From NCBI RefSeq assembly GCF_000283155.1, contig NW_004454156.1, forward strand, positions 35,948,150 through 36,012,149: 64,000 bases of DNA. The letters run 5' to 3'. Made by a program: the position numbers and the translations under genes. Below the pieces are notes generated by a model. It ran no database searches. It saw only the letters and a list, made by a program, of their open reading frames with translations, and was not told the DNA's origin. Source of the stretch: Ceratotherium simum simum (Eukaryota > Chordata > Mammalia > Perissodactyla > Rhinocerotidae). Below, in pieces: positions 1-12,800 of this stretch; within the stretch, counting starts at the first letter, position 1, and every line of letters begins with the position of its first letter.

Positions 1-170
1 AAGCCCCAGTAGATAGTTGTATGTCATAGTTGCACATCCTTCTAGTTGCTGTACGTGGGACGCGGCCTCAGCATGGCTGGAGAAGCGGTGCGTCGGTTCG
101 CGCCCAGGATCCGAACCCGGGCCGCCAGCAGCGGGGCGCGCACTTAACCGATAAGCCATGGGGCCGGCCC
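1..170 (-). repeat. ERE SINE, cut by window start
   Basis: This is an equine tRNA-derived SINE in antisense orientation, ending at its GGGCCGGCCC head at 161-170. The internal tRNA-like region (GGATCCGAACCCGGGCC) is well preserved. The A-rich tail lies outside the window. Confidence 0.93.
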
Positions 171-744
171 ATGTCATAGGTTTAAAAAAGGAAACTTCGG
201 TACCCATAGAGAATTTTACTATTTATGATAAGAATGCTACTGTAAAACAGTCCATTGCTTCATCTTAACAGTGTGCTTTGCCTTTTTAATGGGGAAGAAA
301 TAACACTATTTGATAATATATACACTTGTACCTTTTTGAAATTTATCCCAAATGGACTTTTCTGAATCTCTCCTTAAAATAGGTAGTTTGGAAGTACCAA
401 AACTTTAGTCAATAGAACCTTTCTTACCTTTCTTTATTGAAATCTTTTAAATGGTCATGATTTATGTAAGAACTACTTCTCTATGTTAAATTTGTTATAC
501 ATTGAGTAAAAAGGGCATATTGTAAAATAGTATATATAGTACAAGCCCGTTTAAAAAAATAATTATTAAAAGAAAAACCCTAACCTATGTGTACATGTGT
601 ATGCATAGAAAAAGGTAAGGATACACAGCAAAGTCTTAACAGTGCTTAGTTATGATAGACAAGATGTTTTTGCTTTTTTTTTTTTAATTACTTTTGTGGT
701 TTGATTTTTTTTTTAAACAATTAAGACTTAAGTGATTTTTTTTA
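171..744. other. HNRNPLL intron, AT-rich, unassigned
   Basis: This is part of the intron before the first exon in the window. It is AT-rich with several poly-T runs. I see no exon-like or recognisable repeat sequence. Confidence 0.5.
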
Positions 745-944
745 AAATTTTTATTTATTTATTTTTCCCCCAAAGCCCCAATAGATAGTTGTATGCCACA
801 GTTGCACATCCTTCTAGTTGCTGTATGTGGGACGCGGCCTCAACATGGCCGGAGAAGTGGTGCGGTGGTGCGCGCCTGGGATCCGAACCCGGGCCGCCAG
901 CAGCGGAGCGCGCGCACTTAACCGCTAAGCCACGGGGCCGGCCC
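745..944 (-). repeat. ERE SINE, antisense to HNRNPLL
   Basis: A full ERE is bounded by a target-site duplication, TTAAGTGATTTTTTT, at about 728-743 and 945-960. The T-rich tail, a central TAGATAGTTGTATG and a GGGGCCGGCCC head are present. Confidence 0.95.
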
Positions 945-1397
945 TTAAGTGATTTTTTTAAAACCAATACAATCAAGATAGTTAAGTGATTATAAAACCC
1001 TGTCTTCTCAGAAATATATAAAAATCAAATATTTGTTTTATATTATTTTAGTTTTTTTGTAATGTTCTTCCTACTTTAAGAGTAAAATATTTCCTGTTTC
1101 AAGATAGCAAGCTGTCCTTTGCTAGGGAATGGGACCATGCTCCATTCTTCTTCTCTCCCTAAATTTATAAAGTACTTCTGATGTCTTAGATTAATGTAGA
1201 GAGTTTGGTTGTATTATGTTTTCTTTGGTACCCTTGATCTTAAAAATAAATTCTCCTACTAAAATTCATCTAGAAATTTTATTTGGTAAAACATTTCCAG
1301 AAGTGAGAGAATTATTTCTTGCTATTTTCAGTCTTTTTCTTAGGGAGTGAATAATGATTAAATATTGGATGCCTTAAACCAAATTTCCTTAATAGAG

Positions 1398-1499
1398 CTT
1401 ATGTTTGAATCAGTCCTTTGTGCCCAGAAAGCTAAAGCAGCACTCAATGGAGCAGATATATATGCTGGATGTTGCACACTAAAAATCGAATATGCAAGG
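1398..1499 (+). CDS. HNRNPLL: HNRNPLL exon: second half of RRM2
   Basis: The exon encodes 34 codons, [10 protein letters not shown] through TLKIEYAR, covering the RNP1 strand end, helix 2 and strand 4 of RRM2. The 3' end is firm: AAGG followed by GTAAAT, with the next exon starting CCA ACT CGT. The 5' end is less certain. The acceptor reads AATAGAG, a NAGNAG-like tandem. Starting at 1398 gives a phase-0 exon and a total that fits the family length. The first two residues are then Leu-Met where I expect Val-Glu in this family. Starting at 1396 would change the phase by two. Confidence 0.85.
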
Positions 1500-4400
1500 G
1501 TAAATATTTTTTTCAACATTTCACCAAAGAAATATTTATGCTTTGGATATACAATTTGAACTTACTTTCTTTTTAATCTTAACAGCCAACTCGTCTAAAT
1601 GTTATTAGGAATGACAATGACAGTTGGGACTACACTAAACCATATTTGGGAAGACGAGGTAAGTATTTTATGCATTTTAGAATGTACTTAACATTTGCTG
1701 ACAAATTTTTACATGCAATTAGATTCCTTTTTCCTGAGATGAGCTAGTTCATTCAATTGAAAACCTTGTTGGTGAATGCTTTTGTTGCAAAAGGCAATGT
1801 AATGCTGGAAAATAACCTTGAACAGTAGTGCCCCCTACTGGTATGTACTAAGTTATTTATATTTAGTTCAACAAGGAGCCCACACATACAGGCACGCCCG
1901 CAGTTCAAGGACTTGCATTTCTCCAAGCAGCTCTCTCTCTTTGGAGGAGAGGAAACTGATTCAGAATATTCCTTACAAACTGCAGACTTGCACACTGCTT
2001 CTCTATGGAAAGGACTTTTCCCCCAAGCTGGACAAGGCATTAAGAAGGATAGAGGACTCCAGCAGGCTGACTCTACACTTCATCATGCACAACATCGGCA
2101 TCAGCAAAAAGCCCTCTGAAAAACTCAGACTTGCAATTCACCTTGACTGCATACTGCATGCACCATCACCCCAAGTTTTTAAAGGAGGACACTTAACAGT
2201 ACTTCAGACTTGCATGGGATGAACACCATGATAGACTGTGCCCATTTATTCAAGTTGTATGTATATATTGGTCTGATTTCCCTTAAGGTTTCAGTTGTAG
2301 CTTTTAAAGCTTTACACTAACGGATACTAGACTTTATCTACAATGTTGTAAATCTTAATGCCCATTACTGTAACTGTTTGCAGCTTAGATTCAAATTGTT
2401 AATTGGCAAATAACCAGGGCCAGTTTATCTACAGGTCTTGGGAATTGATAATGCTCAACCAGTTCACACAGATATTAAAGATAAAAGGATTAGAAAGGTG
2501 CACACTTGCTGCACTTAAATTTACTTTTTTTTCCCTCAATCGTGGACATTAAATAGAATAAAATAATAATGAAAAGGTGCATTCTATGTAAAAGATGATT
2601 TTCTATGTGGTTTTATTTTTGTAAAGTGGCTGTTTATAAGTTGTCACTTTTTGTAACAATTTAAGGTTATCACTCATGTTAATTTGTGTAACTAGAAATT
2701 TTGACATTTCAAATGTAGGTGAAAGTAACATGTCTGTTCAAGGTAGAATATATTTAAACTTGATAAATCTGAAAATAAGAGCATTTCATTTGAGATGCAT
2801 TTTCACCTATAATTTACAAATGCTGGATTTCATGAGCGTAGATTTGACTGAAAATTGTTTAACTGTGTGGCAATTCTGGAATAGTATACAAATTAAAATG
2901 TGGATCTTGTAAAAACAAGGGGGCTGCAGTATTGGTTACATCTCAACTACAATATCAGTGTTTGAACCATGTGTTGGAAAAACTCACTGAGATGAGTATG
3001 TAAAAGTCAATAAACCAGGAAAAATTTTTATGGCATCCAAGTTATTTTGGGAAGTAGGGACTCTATACTGCACGTACTCTTGCCAAAAGAAAAAATAAAA
3101 GACAATGCGATGATCCTTTGCATGTCCACATATTTAGGACTTTTGGATCTGTGGCCTGTTTAATTCTCAATTCCCAGGAAATCATCTTGCGTTATGCATG
3201 GGGTTGCAAACAGTTTTGTCTTGTAATGCAGCTTTGGCTGGACCCCACATTTTTTACTACTCACAGAAATCTGCTTGGCATAGGCTTGGTGCAGTTGAAT
3301 ACAGTATTAGAAAACAAAGCCTTAGTACTCAAACAACAGAACAGTGGTTGATGAGAAATCTCTTACTTCTGTCAAATTACAGTCAGTTATTGAATACTCA
3401 GGTTTTTTTTACTCATTTGACATAGTGAGTTTTGCCTACATTTTTCTTAATGTCTCTGAAAATGTTTATAGATAAGCTTATTTTAATAGTGTTTACATCT
3501 ATTCTTTTAAAAGGTCTAAAGTTTACACAAAGCTAGCTTAGATTAGTTTTTCGTACAAGGAATTACAGTCAGAAAAGTTTAGAAATGTGTAAGGTAGGTA
3601 TTTATATAGTGAAATATAATTGAAGAAAGTAAAACAGAATTTTAGTTGTTTATGTTTTCAGGGGAAAAGAAGTCTTATTTTCTAATTCTTTGCAGATAGA
3701 GATTTGTCTGGCAAGACTATAGCAGTTTACATTTTTGTTTTTGTAGTGACTTCAGCTTCCACTCAAGTTGATGTTGAATTGTAACTTTGTCTACCAAAAA
3801 AAAGAATTTTTACAAGTCCTTTTCAGCCCAAATTACATTTTAGTGCAGAAGAGTCTTAGTCTGGACTCCAGAGAATCCCTCCAGAAATCTTAAACAAAAC
3901 TTGTGTATATGTGTATGTTTTGGGGGAGAAGGTTCATAGCTTCCATCAGATTTCAGATGAATCCATGAAAGGTTACAAACCACTATTTTTAGACTGATAT
4001 AGTCAGCGTTTGACTCTTCCGCACACTTTTTCTGTTTTATGTGACCTTATATTAGGTAATGAATGCTTCAAATAAAGATAATTATTAATAATGAGAATGT
4101 TTGGCTGAAAGATTCCTTGGAGATCGTCTAATGCTTTCATTTTCTGAATGAAGATTATTTCTGTGATTATTCAGCGAATTAGTGGTTAAGCTGGAATCTT
4201 CTGATTCCCAATCCAGTGCTCTCTCCTTTATAGCACACAGTTAACTGTTTCAGTAAAAATGAACCATGGAGATGTTATGGTAGTTTTTGTTTACGATTCC
4301 TAGATCAGATAAGGAATTATATTTAGTGTTTGGTGTCATGCTTTAGCAGAGGAACATTAGAATGGATTAGCAGACTGGATTGATTCAAGAGAAGTAAGAC

Positions 4401-6840
4401 TTAAATGATGATACTGGAAGCCATGTAACAGAAAGAAGGAACTGTGAACATTTAGACTGGAGAAGAAATGACTTTGGGGAAATGGAGGGAGGATCATAAT
4501 AGCTTTTAAGCATTTGAAAGGGTTTTTGGAGAAAGACTGTCTGTGAGGCCCCAAACGGGATAGAATATGGGTAGAAGACCAATTTCTATACAGTATAAAA
4601 ATTAATTTTCTCATGATTTAGGACTAACTGAAAATGTAAGGGAAAGTAGCGAGTACCTTGTTACTGGTATTGGGTGAGCAGAGGCTAGATGGTCCTAATT
4701 GATAGAGATGATGTAAAGAGAATTTGTATACTGAATCAAAGTTGAACTAGATGACCTCCTAGGTCTCTTTCAATGCTATGATAACTTGTAATAGGTCATT
4801 AAAATGATACTTCTAGACTGAAGTGAAAATTAAAGTATTTCTCATCTCCCATAAACTTCATTTGTTTAGGTGACTAAGGATTTTGTAGAAAGCCTCTTTC
4901 TTTGAATTTTCAAAGATTAGAATGACCAGACTCTTAAGATACATTAAAATATCTTACTAGATGCTATAATTTGGTCAGCAAACTTTCTATAAGTATTATA
5001 CAGTGATTTCTAAAATTTACTAACCAACATTGGAAGTGCTATTTTAGAAACTTACATGTCATTTTTTTATTGATGTCTCAAATTAGATTTGGGAAAATTG
5101 GCATGCCTTCCCTGAAAATGTAGCTAGAATAAAAATTTTCCTTTAGGAGTATTGTAGTATTCTCATCCAATAATGTAGCCCCCTTGGTTAGCTTTATCTT
5201 GGCATATTTAAACTTTGGGGGGTGCTCATAGTCCCGCCTGGTGTTAAGATCTATAGACAATGACCAATCCATGATATGATATGGGCCAGTGATGTGCAAA
5301 TTTCCAGCTCTCAAGTCAGTAGGTGTTTGTAAATATGTGTATATACATACAAAATACTCTGTGTTTACTGATTGTGAAACCATGTAATACAGGTTGTTGT
5401 TGGCTTATGCTGAACTTCTTGAAAGAAGCCCACTTTGAAAATGTGTTGCTGTTGAAGCTAATAGTATGATTCAGGTACTGTCTTTCAAAAGTACTGCACT
5501 TACGGCTTGTTTTAAAGACATGTATTGGTAAAAACTTCTGTACAGTGTCAAACTAGCATTGTGTACATTCATTTTTCTGAAAAGTATCCATTCTTTCCTT
5601 AAATATGAAAGTGTGATTGTATTTGGCATTTGCCAAAAAGATATTTTCAAGTTAAGTGGAATTTGTTAGATAGAATTACTTTTTTAAACTTTTGGTGTTT
5701 GTATTTAAATTGGATATGAATGGATGTTTAAAGATAACCAGGAATCATATTTCTTTTATGAATTGTAATAGATGTTTTGAATGGGTGTTTTCCCATGTGA
5801 GAATTCTGTTAAGTACTGCGGTCAAAATTGTTAAAACCATGTTTCTACTTTTGTGTCAGATAGAGGAAAGGGTCGCCAGAGACAAGCCATTTTGGGAGAA
5901 CACCCTTCTTCGTTTAGACATGATGGCTATGGTAAGTTTGTCAAGGCAGAGGAAGGTTGTATAGACGAACTATTAGAATTGTTGCATTTTTGATGAAGAA
6001 TGGCACATATCTTGTTTCTATTTTTCCTGCTCACTTGACTTGGTTTATATGGGATCAGTCCCTTATAATGTACTCCCAAGGAGTTGTCTAAAACCCTTTG
6101 TTTTCTTAGGATGTTGATATACCATATAATCCTTGAGATAAATGAGAACTGTTGGTTGGGGATTGAAAACGGTTTTTTTTAATTATATTTTGTTTTGTTT
6201 TGATTTTGATTAGTAATGGGTTCTGGTCTGTTAGAGGACCAAAAAGAAGTATTATTACTCAGTAAGTGTATTTTCTTCCATTCTAGCAATTATGAGCAAA
6301 GAGGAATTTTGAGTAATAAAGGCAGAAAGAATGGGGTATTTGTTGAAAAAGGAAACATGTTTCTGGTTAGATCCTTGAGTCTTTTAGCTCTACTGTTGGT
6401 ATTTCTGCTTTGATTAAATTTGTTTGTATTTCAGTTTTAATATCTGCTATGTTGATAAGTTCAGATTATGAAACGTAGAATAATAATCTTTCCCAGGAAA
6501 AAGTTAGGTATCAGACTATTCTCTTTGTGAGTAGATATTAAGAATTACTGTTGATAACTTGTAACTGGTTATACGTTTTGTGTTTTTAAATATTTTTTAG
6601 TTTTTAGCAGTAGTTATTGACCCTACCTATTCTGTGGTTTAAAGTTGAAGTGCAATGCTATTAGAAGTGGTAGAAAATAGAAATTGCTATATTGTACTCT
6701 TGAGATTTATCATCGAAAAGCCCCAATGTTGCATATTGTCAGAAATGTTTTCAAATTGCCTACATGTTTGATGACCATTCTTGACTGTTTTTTAGCGTAT
6801 TCCCTAGTGTCGTTTTTTTGAACTCCAGGAGTTTATTACT

Positions 6841-6876
<36 letters not shown>

Positions 6877-9800
6877 TGTGTATTCCAGTTTCTATGGTAG
6901 TTTATATGGCAGAAGAGATTGAGACAATCTCTAGGTTAAATCAAAACAGTCAGTGTGGTGCAGAATGAAAATCTTACTCCAGTCATTTTATTGAGTGTGT
7001 TCTTTGATCATTTTTCTTAGTTTTTTCTTTAACAGAGTAAATATTAAATATAGTCTTGTGGGTAGTTCTGGTCCTGGAGTAAGGAAACACTTTTTAGGAG
7101 CCCACTGTGCTTTGCACAATGGAAGGTTACAAAAGAATTGCTAATCACAAATTTGTAGTGTAGTTATGGAGTATATAAATGTGTCATGCAGTCAGCTGAA
7201 GGCTAAAATTTGGTTAAATGTTTTGCCAAAAGGGGGCTAGAAAAATCTATGAAAGCATAAATGAAGGACAGAACTCTACTGTAGTAGTGTTGACACAGAT
7301 TGTTTTCTCAGAATGAGTTTTCAGGTTCTCCTTCCTTTATAAAATATATTTTACTGAAAAAATTGTAAACAAAAATGTTATATGCCCTAGAATAACTTTC
7401 TATTTTTTAAAAGCCTATTGGGAAATTCTCTGTCAGTTTCATTCCCTAATTTATTTATAGTGTGTTTGTGTGTGTAAATTTTAAATTGTAAGCTTACTTA
7501 AAGAGAGGTGCAAAATTCTTTGGAGTGACAGTTCTTAAATAGGGATCATTCATGCTCTGGAGAGTCCTGAGAAGGAATGGTTGTGGTAGGGTTGTGTAGG
7601 AGTGTTCATTCTGAGCTATATCCACTGAAACATTTAACTCTGAGGATAATTTGTTTTACTTTCTTAGGGAAGTAAGTAGAATATGGTATAGGAGGAGAGA
7701 GAGAGAGGAATAAAAAGAGGTAGAGAAGAGAAGTAAGATGAGGAAATTGGGGAAAAAGCAAAGAAGTTAGGAGTGGATGCTAGTGATATTGAACCTTTTT
7801 ACAAATCCTGCAAATCATAGGTCTGTCTCTTTAGATCAGCAGTGCAGCAAAACAGATTTATTCGCATTTTGGTGTCATTACAGGAGGCTTTTCTTTATGA
7901 TGGTATGTGAGAAAGAGGGAATAGAGAAGGTTTAATTATTTAATTAGATTAACTTTATTCATTAGTTTATATTAACAGTTTAAATCTCTGCTTTCAGAAT
8001 TCTTTGAATCTTTTAATTTGGGAAGCCCAGCCCTGTGAGATGAACTGGTAGAAGCCCTCATACTTGAAAAGTGGCAAAAATGAATGTATAGGTTTATTTG
8101 CTGTGAGCCTAAGAAAAGTTTATATATTAATTGCTAGCATCTTTGGATATGGTTCCTGGACCAAGGATTTTTTTTGTGTGTGTGTGTGTGTGTGAGGAAG
8201 ATCAGCCCTGAGCTAATATCCATGCCAGTCCTCCTTTTTGCTGAGGAAGACTGGCCCTGAGCTAACATCTGTGCCCATCTTCCTCCACTTTGTATGGGAC
8301 GCCGCCACAGCATGGCCTGACAAGCGGTACATCAGTGCACGCCCGGGATCCGAACCCGGGCCGCCAGCAGCGGACCATGCGCACTTAACTGCTACGCCAC
8401 CGGGCCGGCCCCTGGACCAAGGATTTTAAATTATCAAAAATGGGAAATGCCTTTGAAATGTTAATAATGCCATTTATGTAGCATTTTTCCACATAAGTGA
8501 ATTTTTTAAATACTTGAAGCATTAATTTTTTAAGCACCAAAACTTTTTGCATGAACTATTTAGTATAGAAAGCTTTTTTTATTTTTTTTATTTTTTTTAA
8601 TTTTTTTAATTTTTTTTTATTGATGTTTTAATGGTTTCTAACATTGTGAAATTTTTGGGTTGTACATTTTTGTTTGTCCATCACCATATATATGACTCCC
8701 TTCACCCCTTGTGCCCACCCCCCACCCCCACTGCCCCTGGTAACCACAGTCCAGTTTTCTCTGTCCATGTGTTGGTTTATATTCCACATATGAGTGAGAT
8801 CATACAGTGTTTGTCTTTCTCTTTCTGGCTTATTTCACTTAACATAATACGCTCCAGGCCCATCCATGTTGTTGCAAATGGGACGATTTTGTCTTTTTTT
8901 ATGGCTGAGTAGTATTCCATTATATATATATACCACATTTTCTTAATCCAGTCATCAGTCGAGGGACACTTAGGTTGCTTCTACTTCTTGGCTATGGTGA
9001 ATAATGCTGCAATGAACATAGGGGTGCATAAGCCTCTTTGGATTGTTAATTTCAGGTTCGGTGGATAGATTCCCAGTAATGGGATGGCTGGGTCATAGGG
9101 CATCTCTATTTTTAAGTCTTTGAGGAATCTCCATACCGTTTTCCATAGAGGCTGCACCAGTTTGCATTCCCACCAGCTGTGTATGAGGGTTCCTGTTTCT
9201 CCACATCCTCTCCAACACTTGTTGTTTTTTGTCTTGGTGATTATAGCCATTCTAAGGGGCGTGAGGTGGTATCTTAGTGTTGTTTTGATTTGCATTTCCC
9301 TGATGATTAGTGATGTTGAACATCTTTTCATGTGCCTATTGGCCATCTGTATATCTTCTTTGGAGAAGTGTCTGTTCATTTCCTCTGCCCATTTTTTGAT
9401 TGGGTTGTTTGTTTTTTTGTTGTTCAGTTGTGTGAGTTCTTTATATATTATGGAGATCAACCCCTTGTCAGATGTATGTTTTGCAAATATTCTCTCCCAG
9501 CTGGTGGGTTGTCTGTTCATCAAAAGACTTATATCTTTTCTTATCTTCTTAAACAATATAGGTTAACAGTTTAAATAGTGTAGGTAATATAATTTAATTG
9601 TGATGGCTCAAGGTCATAATTACAAACATCAGTTATTCTTTTGCACTGAATTCGGCTGTTACCTATGGCAGTGGACCTCAAAGTTTTTGGACCTTGGCCA
9701 ATTTAAGCAGAGAGGAAGTTGCCACTGGCTATCTACTATACATCTTTGTACTTTTCATGAAAAAGAAAATTTAGTGATAATAGTGAAGTGTCATTACTAT

Positions 9801-12800
9801 ACAAGCAAATGGTAGTAGTAAGGGGGTAGTATAATATGTATATGTACTTTTGCTTAAGAATGAGTGATACTTGACCCCACTATGTATAACAGTCTAAATT
9901 AGAGGCCAAAATATATATGGTTACTAACAAGTAACTCACCATGAGCTATATTGATTGTTTTGATAAACGACGATTACCAGCAAGAAGAGCAGTTGAAAAC
10001 CATGACCAATTTAAGGTAACACTGATGATGATGCATTGATAAAGTATACCTCCATAAAATTGCAACACTTCACACTGTGTTTGCTCAGTGTGCTCAATGG
10101 TGGTGTTGCTGTGTTGTTATGAATGGCAGCTATATTTAGAATACTGAATACTGCATTGGAGTCCACATGAGCTTTAAAGCATGCTATGGTAACGAAATAT
10201 CGTACTTCTTAGTAACTCACTTAGTAGATGACAAGTGTCCCTTAGTCTTACTTAAAAATGAAAGTCAGTAGCATTACATATGCTTTACTTGTTGAGAAAC
10301 AAGGGAAGGACTTGTGTTTCTTACACATCAGGAGGATTTTTGCATGTATCCTAGAGTATATTTCTATAATCACTAACTCAGGAGCACCTGAGTTATTTCT
10401 GAGCTACGTGTCTCCATCTTAGTTGCTTCTTCTGAGTTCTTACGCCTCTTTTTTGCTGCTGTTAATGTGCCCTATGCCTGCTTTTAGCATTACAGTTTCT
10501 CCAGATTCTCTCATTACAATCTATTCCATTCACTCTAGCTTTATTTTTCTTGTTACTTCTAATCTGTTATGGATGGGAAAACCAGATAAATTAAAGTTGT
10601 TTAGAACTACTCTAAAGTTAGCAAGTTGATTCTTAATAAGGATTCTCAGTATGAGATAGATTTGTGTGTTTCTGTGACAACGGTTTCAGATACTCAGGCA
10701 TTATTTTCTTCTGGGTTCTTGATGTTTCAAAACATGGAGGTTGCTGCATAATGACACCTCTGAGTAGGTGAGATATTAACTAAATCTAGGGTTTTAGTTT
10801 CCTAAATTAGAATTAGAAGAATAAAATACTAAACTTGAAAGTACATTATAGTAAAATATATTCAAGGAGACAGCTTTTCAGTGGAACTAAAGATGTTCTT
10901 TTTGTTATATCCGTATAGAGATAGTTTCCTAGATTTCACTGTATATTTTATTGTATTATCCTCCAAAAGACGTTGGCAGAAGTTGTTTTTTTTAAATTTG
11001 AGGTATAATTTATATACAGTGGTCCAAAGTTTTGCACTGATTCCCCACCCCCATGGCCTGATTAAACTACTATTTTTTTAAAATATAAACTTTGGGCCGG
11101 CTCCGTGGCTTAGCGGTTAAGTGCGCGCGCTCTGATGCTGGCGGCCCGGGTTCGGATCCCCGGCACGCCCCAAGGCACCACTTCTCCGTCCAACCCGAGG
11201 CTGAGTCCCACGTACAGCAACTAGAAGGATGTGAACCTATGACATACAACTATCTACTGGGGCTTTGGGGGGAAAAAATGAATAAATAAAATATAAACTT
11301 AAAGCCTGATGTTTGCAGGTGTGTGCAGGTCAGTGTATATTGGATTTATAAATAAATATAGATTTTATTAATTCCCACGGGTTATATTTGAATATTCACA
11401 CATTTGAGTTTTCCTTGCACATACACCAAACTAGCTAATGTTAAGAATTTATTTTTTGTGTGGCAAAGTATATCTGCTACAGTTGTGTTTTCTTTCTTTT
11501 TTTGTTTTGATCGTTTTTATAGGGTCCCATGGTCCATTATTGCCTTTACCAAGTCGTTACAGAATGGGCTCTCGAGACACACCGGAGCTTGTTGCCTATC
11601 CACTACCACAGGCATCTTCCTCTTACATGCATGGAGGAAATCCCTCTGGTTCAGTTGTAATGGTTAGTGGGTTACATCAGCTAAAAATGAATTGTTCGAG
11701 AGTTTTCAACCTATTCTGCTTATATGGAAATATTGAAAAGGTAAGTTTCATTTTATATTAGTTTCTTTTGCTGGGATATTTAGTAGGGAAATCTGAAAAG
11801 GCTGCAAACATATGTTTTTCCTTGTGTTAGGAACATGCAAGTTCTTTGAGTAGTTACCCGCAGAAGCTAAAATTCCATTAGGTAGGAACTCCAGAAATTA
11901 TTTTTTGTTGGTAAGTGATCAGAATGGGTTGTTGGTTCTAAAAATATTTTTTAAATAATTTATTAATATAAATAGAAGTCCAAAATTGTAGTTTAATCAA
12001 TTGCTAGAGTATTATAGGCATAAAGCCTATATATATATTTTTTATCATTTCAACAAGATTCCAGCATTTAACATGTAGAACTGTGAAATTTGAAAGAGCA
12101 GTGACTTTCATGGAGCTGGGTATACATAAATGTATTTCAGAGCTTGGCCACAAGTCATGAATTTGAGGAGAGTTCTAGATTTATACACTTGCCTCCCAAA
12201 AACTAGAGTTCTAGTATCTTTCTGAGGAACAGTGTGCTTTTAGCTCGATTGGTATTTGAAACTGACCCACTTTGATAGAATGTGTCCAAAACTCTCTGTC
12301 CAGAGGCTTAGACTCAAAAAGTAGCAAAACAGTTAAACTTTACGTATTTTGAAGATCTTTAAAATTCTAACTTTGTTTTTTACCAGATAACTCTATGGTT
12401 TCCCCAGGTCTGTGATGTTTTCTGTTTGTTGATACCTCACGAATACTTAGAATAATCCCTGTCATAAAGTAGATGCTAAACTATTTTTGAAAGAATTGTG
12501 GAAAATTTAACTGGAGATTTGGTAGTCTTAAGTTAACAATTGTTTGATGCACTTGCTAATTTGAGTTTCAATACTGTACTAATGTTATTTTTCCCTGTTG
12601 TTTTAAGTGATTTTAGTGTTCTTTTCACAACAATAAAAAAGTATAAGCATGTGAGTCATAATTATGTGGGAGGGGGAGCATGGCTTGAAACGTTGGTACT
12701 GTTAGTTGTTAGTCCATTAATTCTAAAACCACCTTGATCTGAAGAAGCAACTCAGAAAATCTCTGAAACAAGAATTTCCTCAACATATTTTTTTAAAAAA

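Noticed and set aside
841..944. tRNA-like box sequences
   Set aside because: They belong to ERE SINEs, which derive from a tRNA but lack a complete cloverleaf and sit between target-site duplications.
1344..1397. An earlier start for the first visible HNRNPLL exon after the strong acceptor at 1343
   Set aside because: The frame that matches RRM2 meets a TAA at 1359-1361, so the exon cannot start there and be coding.
5078..5383. 101-codon - strand ORF in an HNRNPLL intron
   Set aside because: Antisense intronic ORF without family resemblance; the length is within chance for a window of this size.
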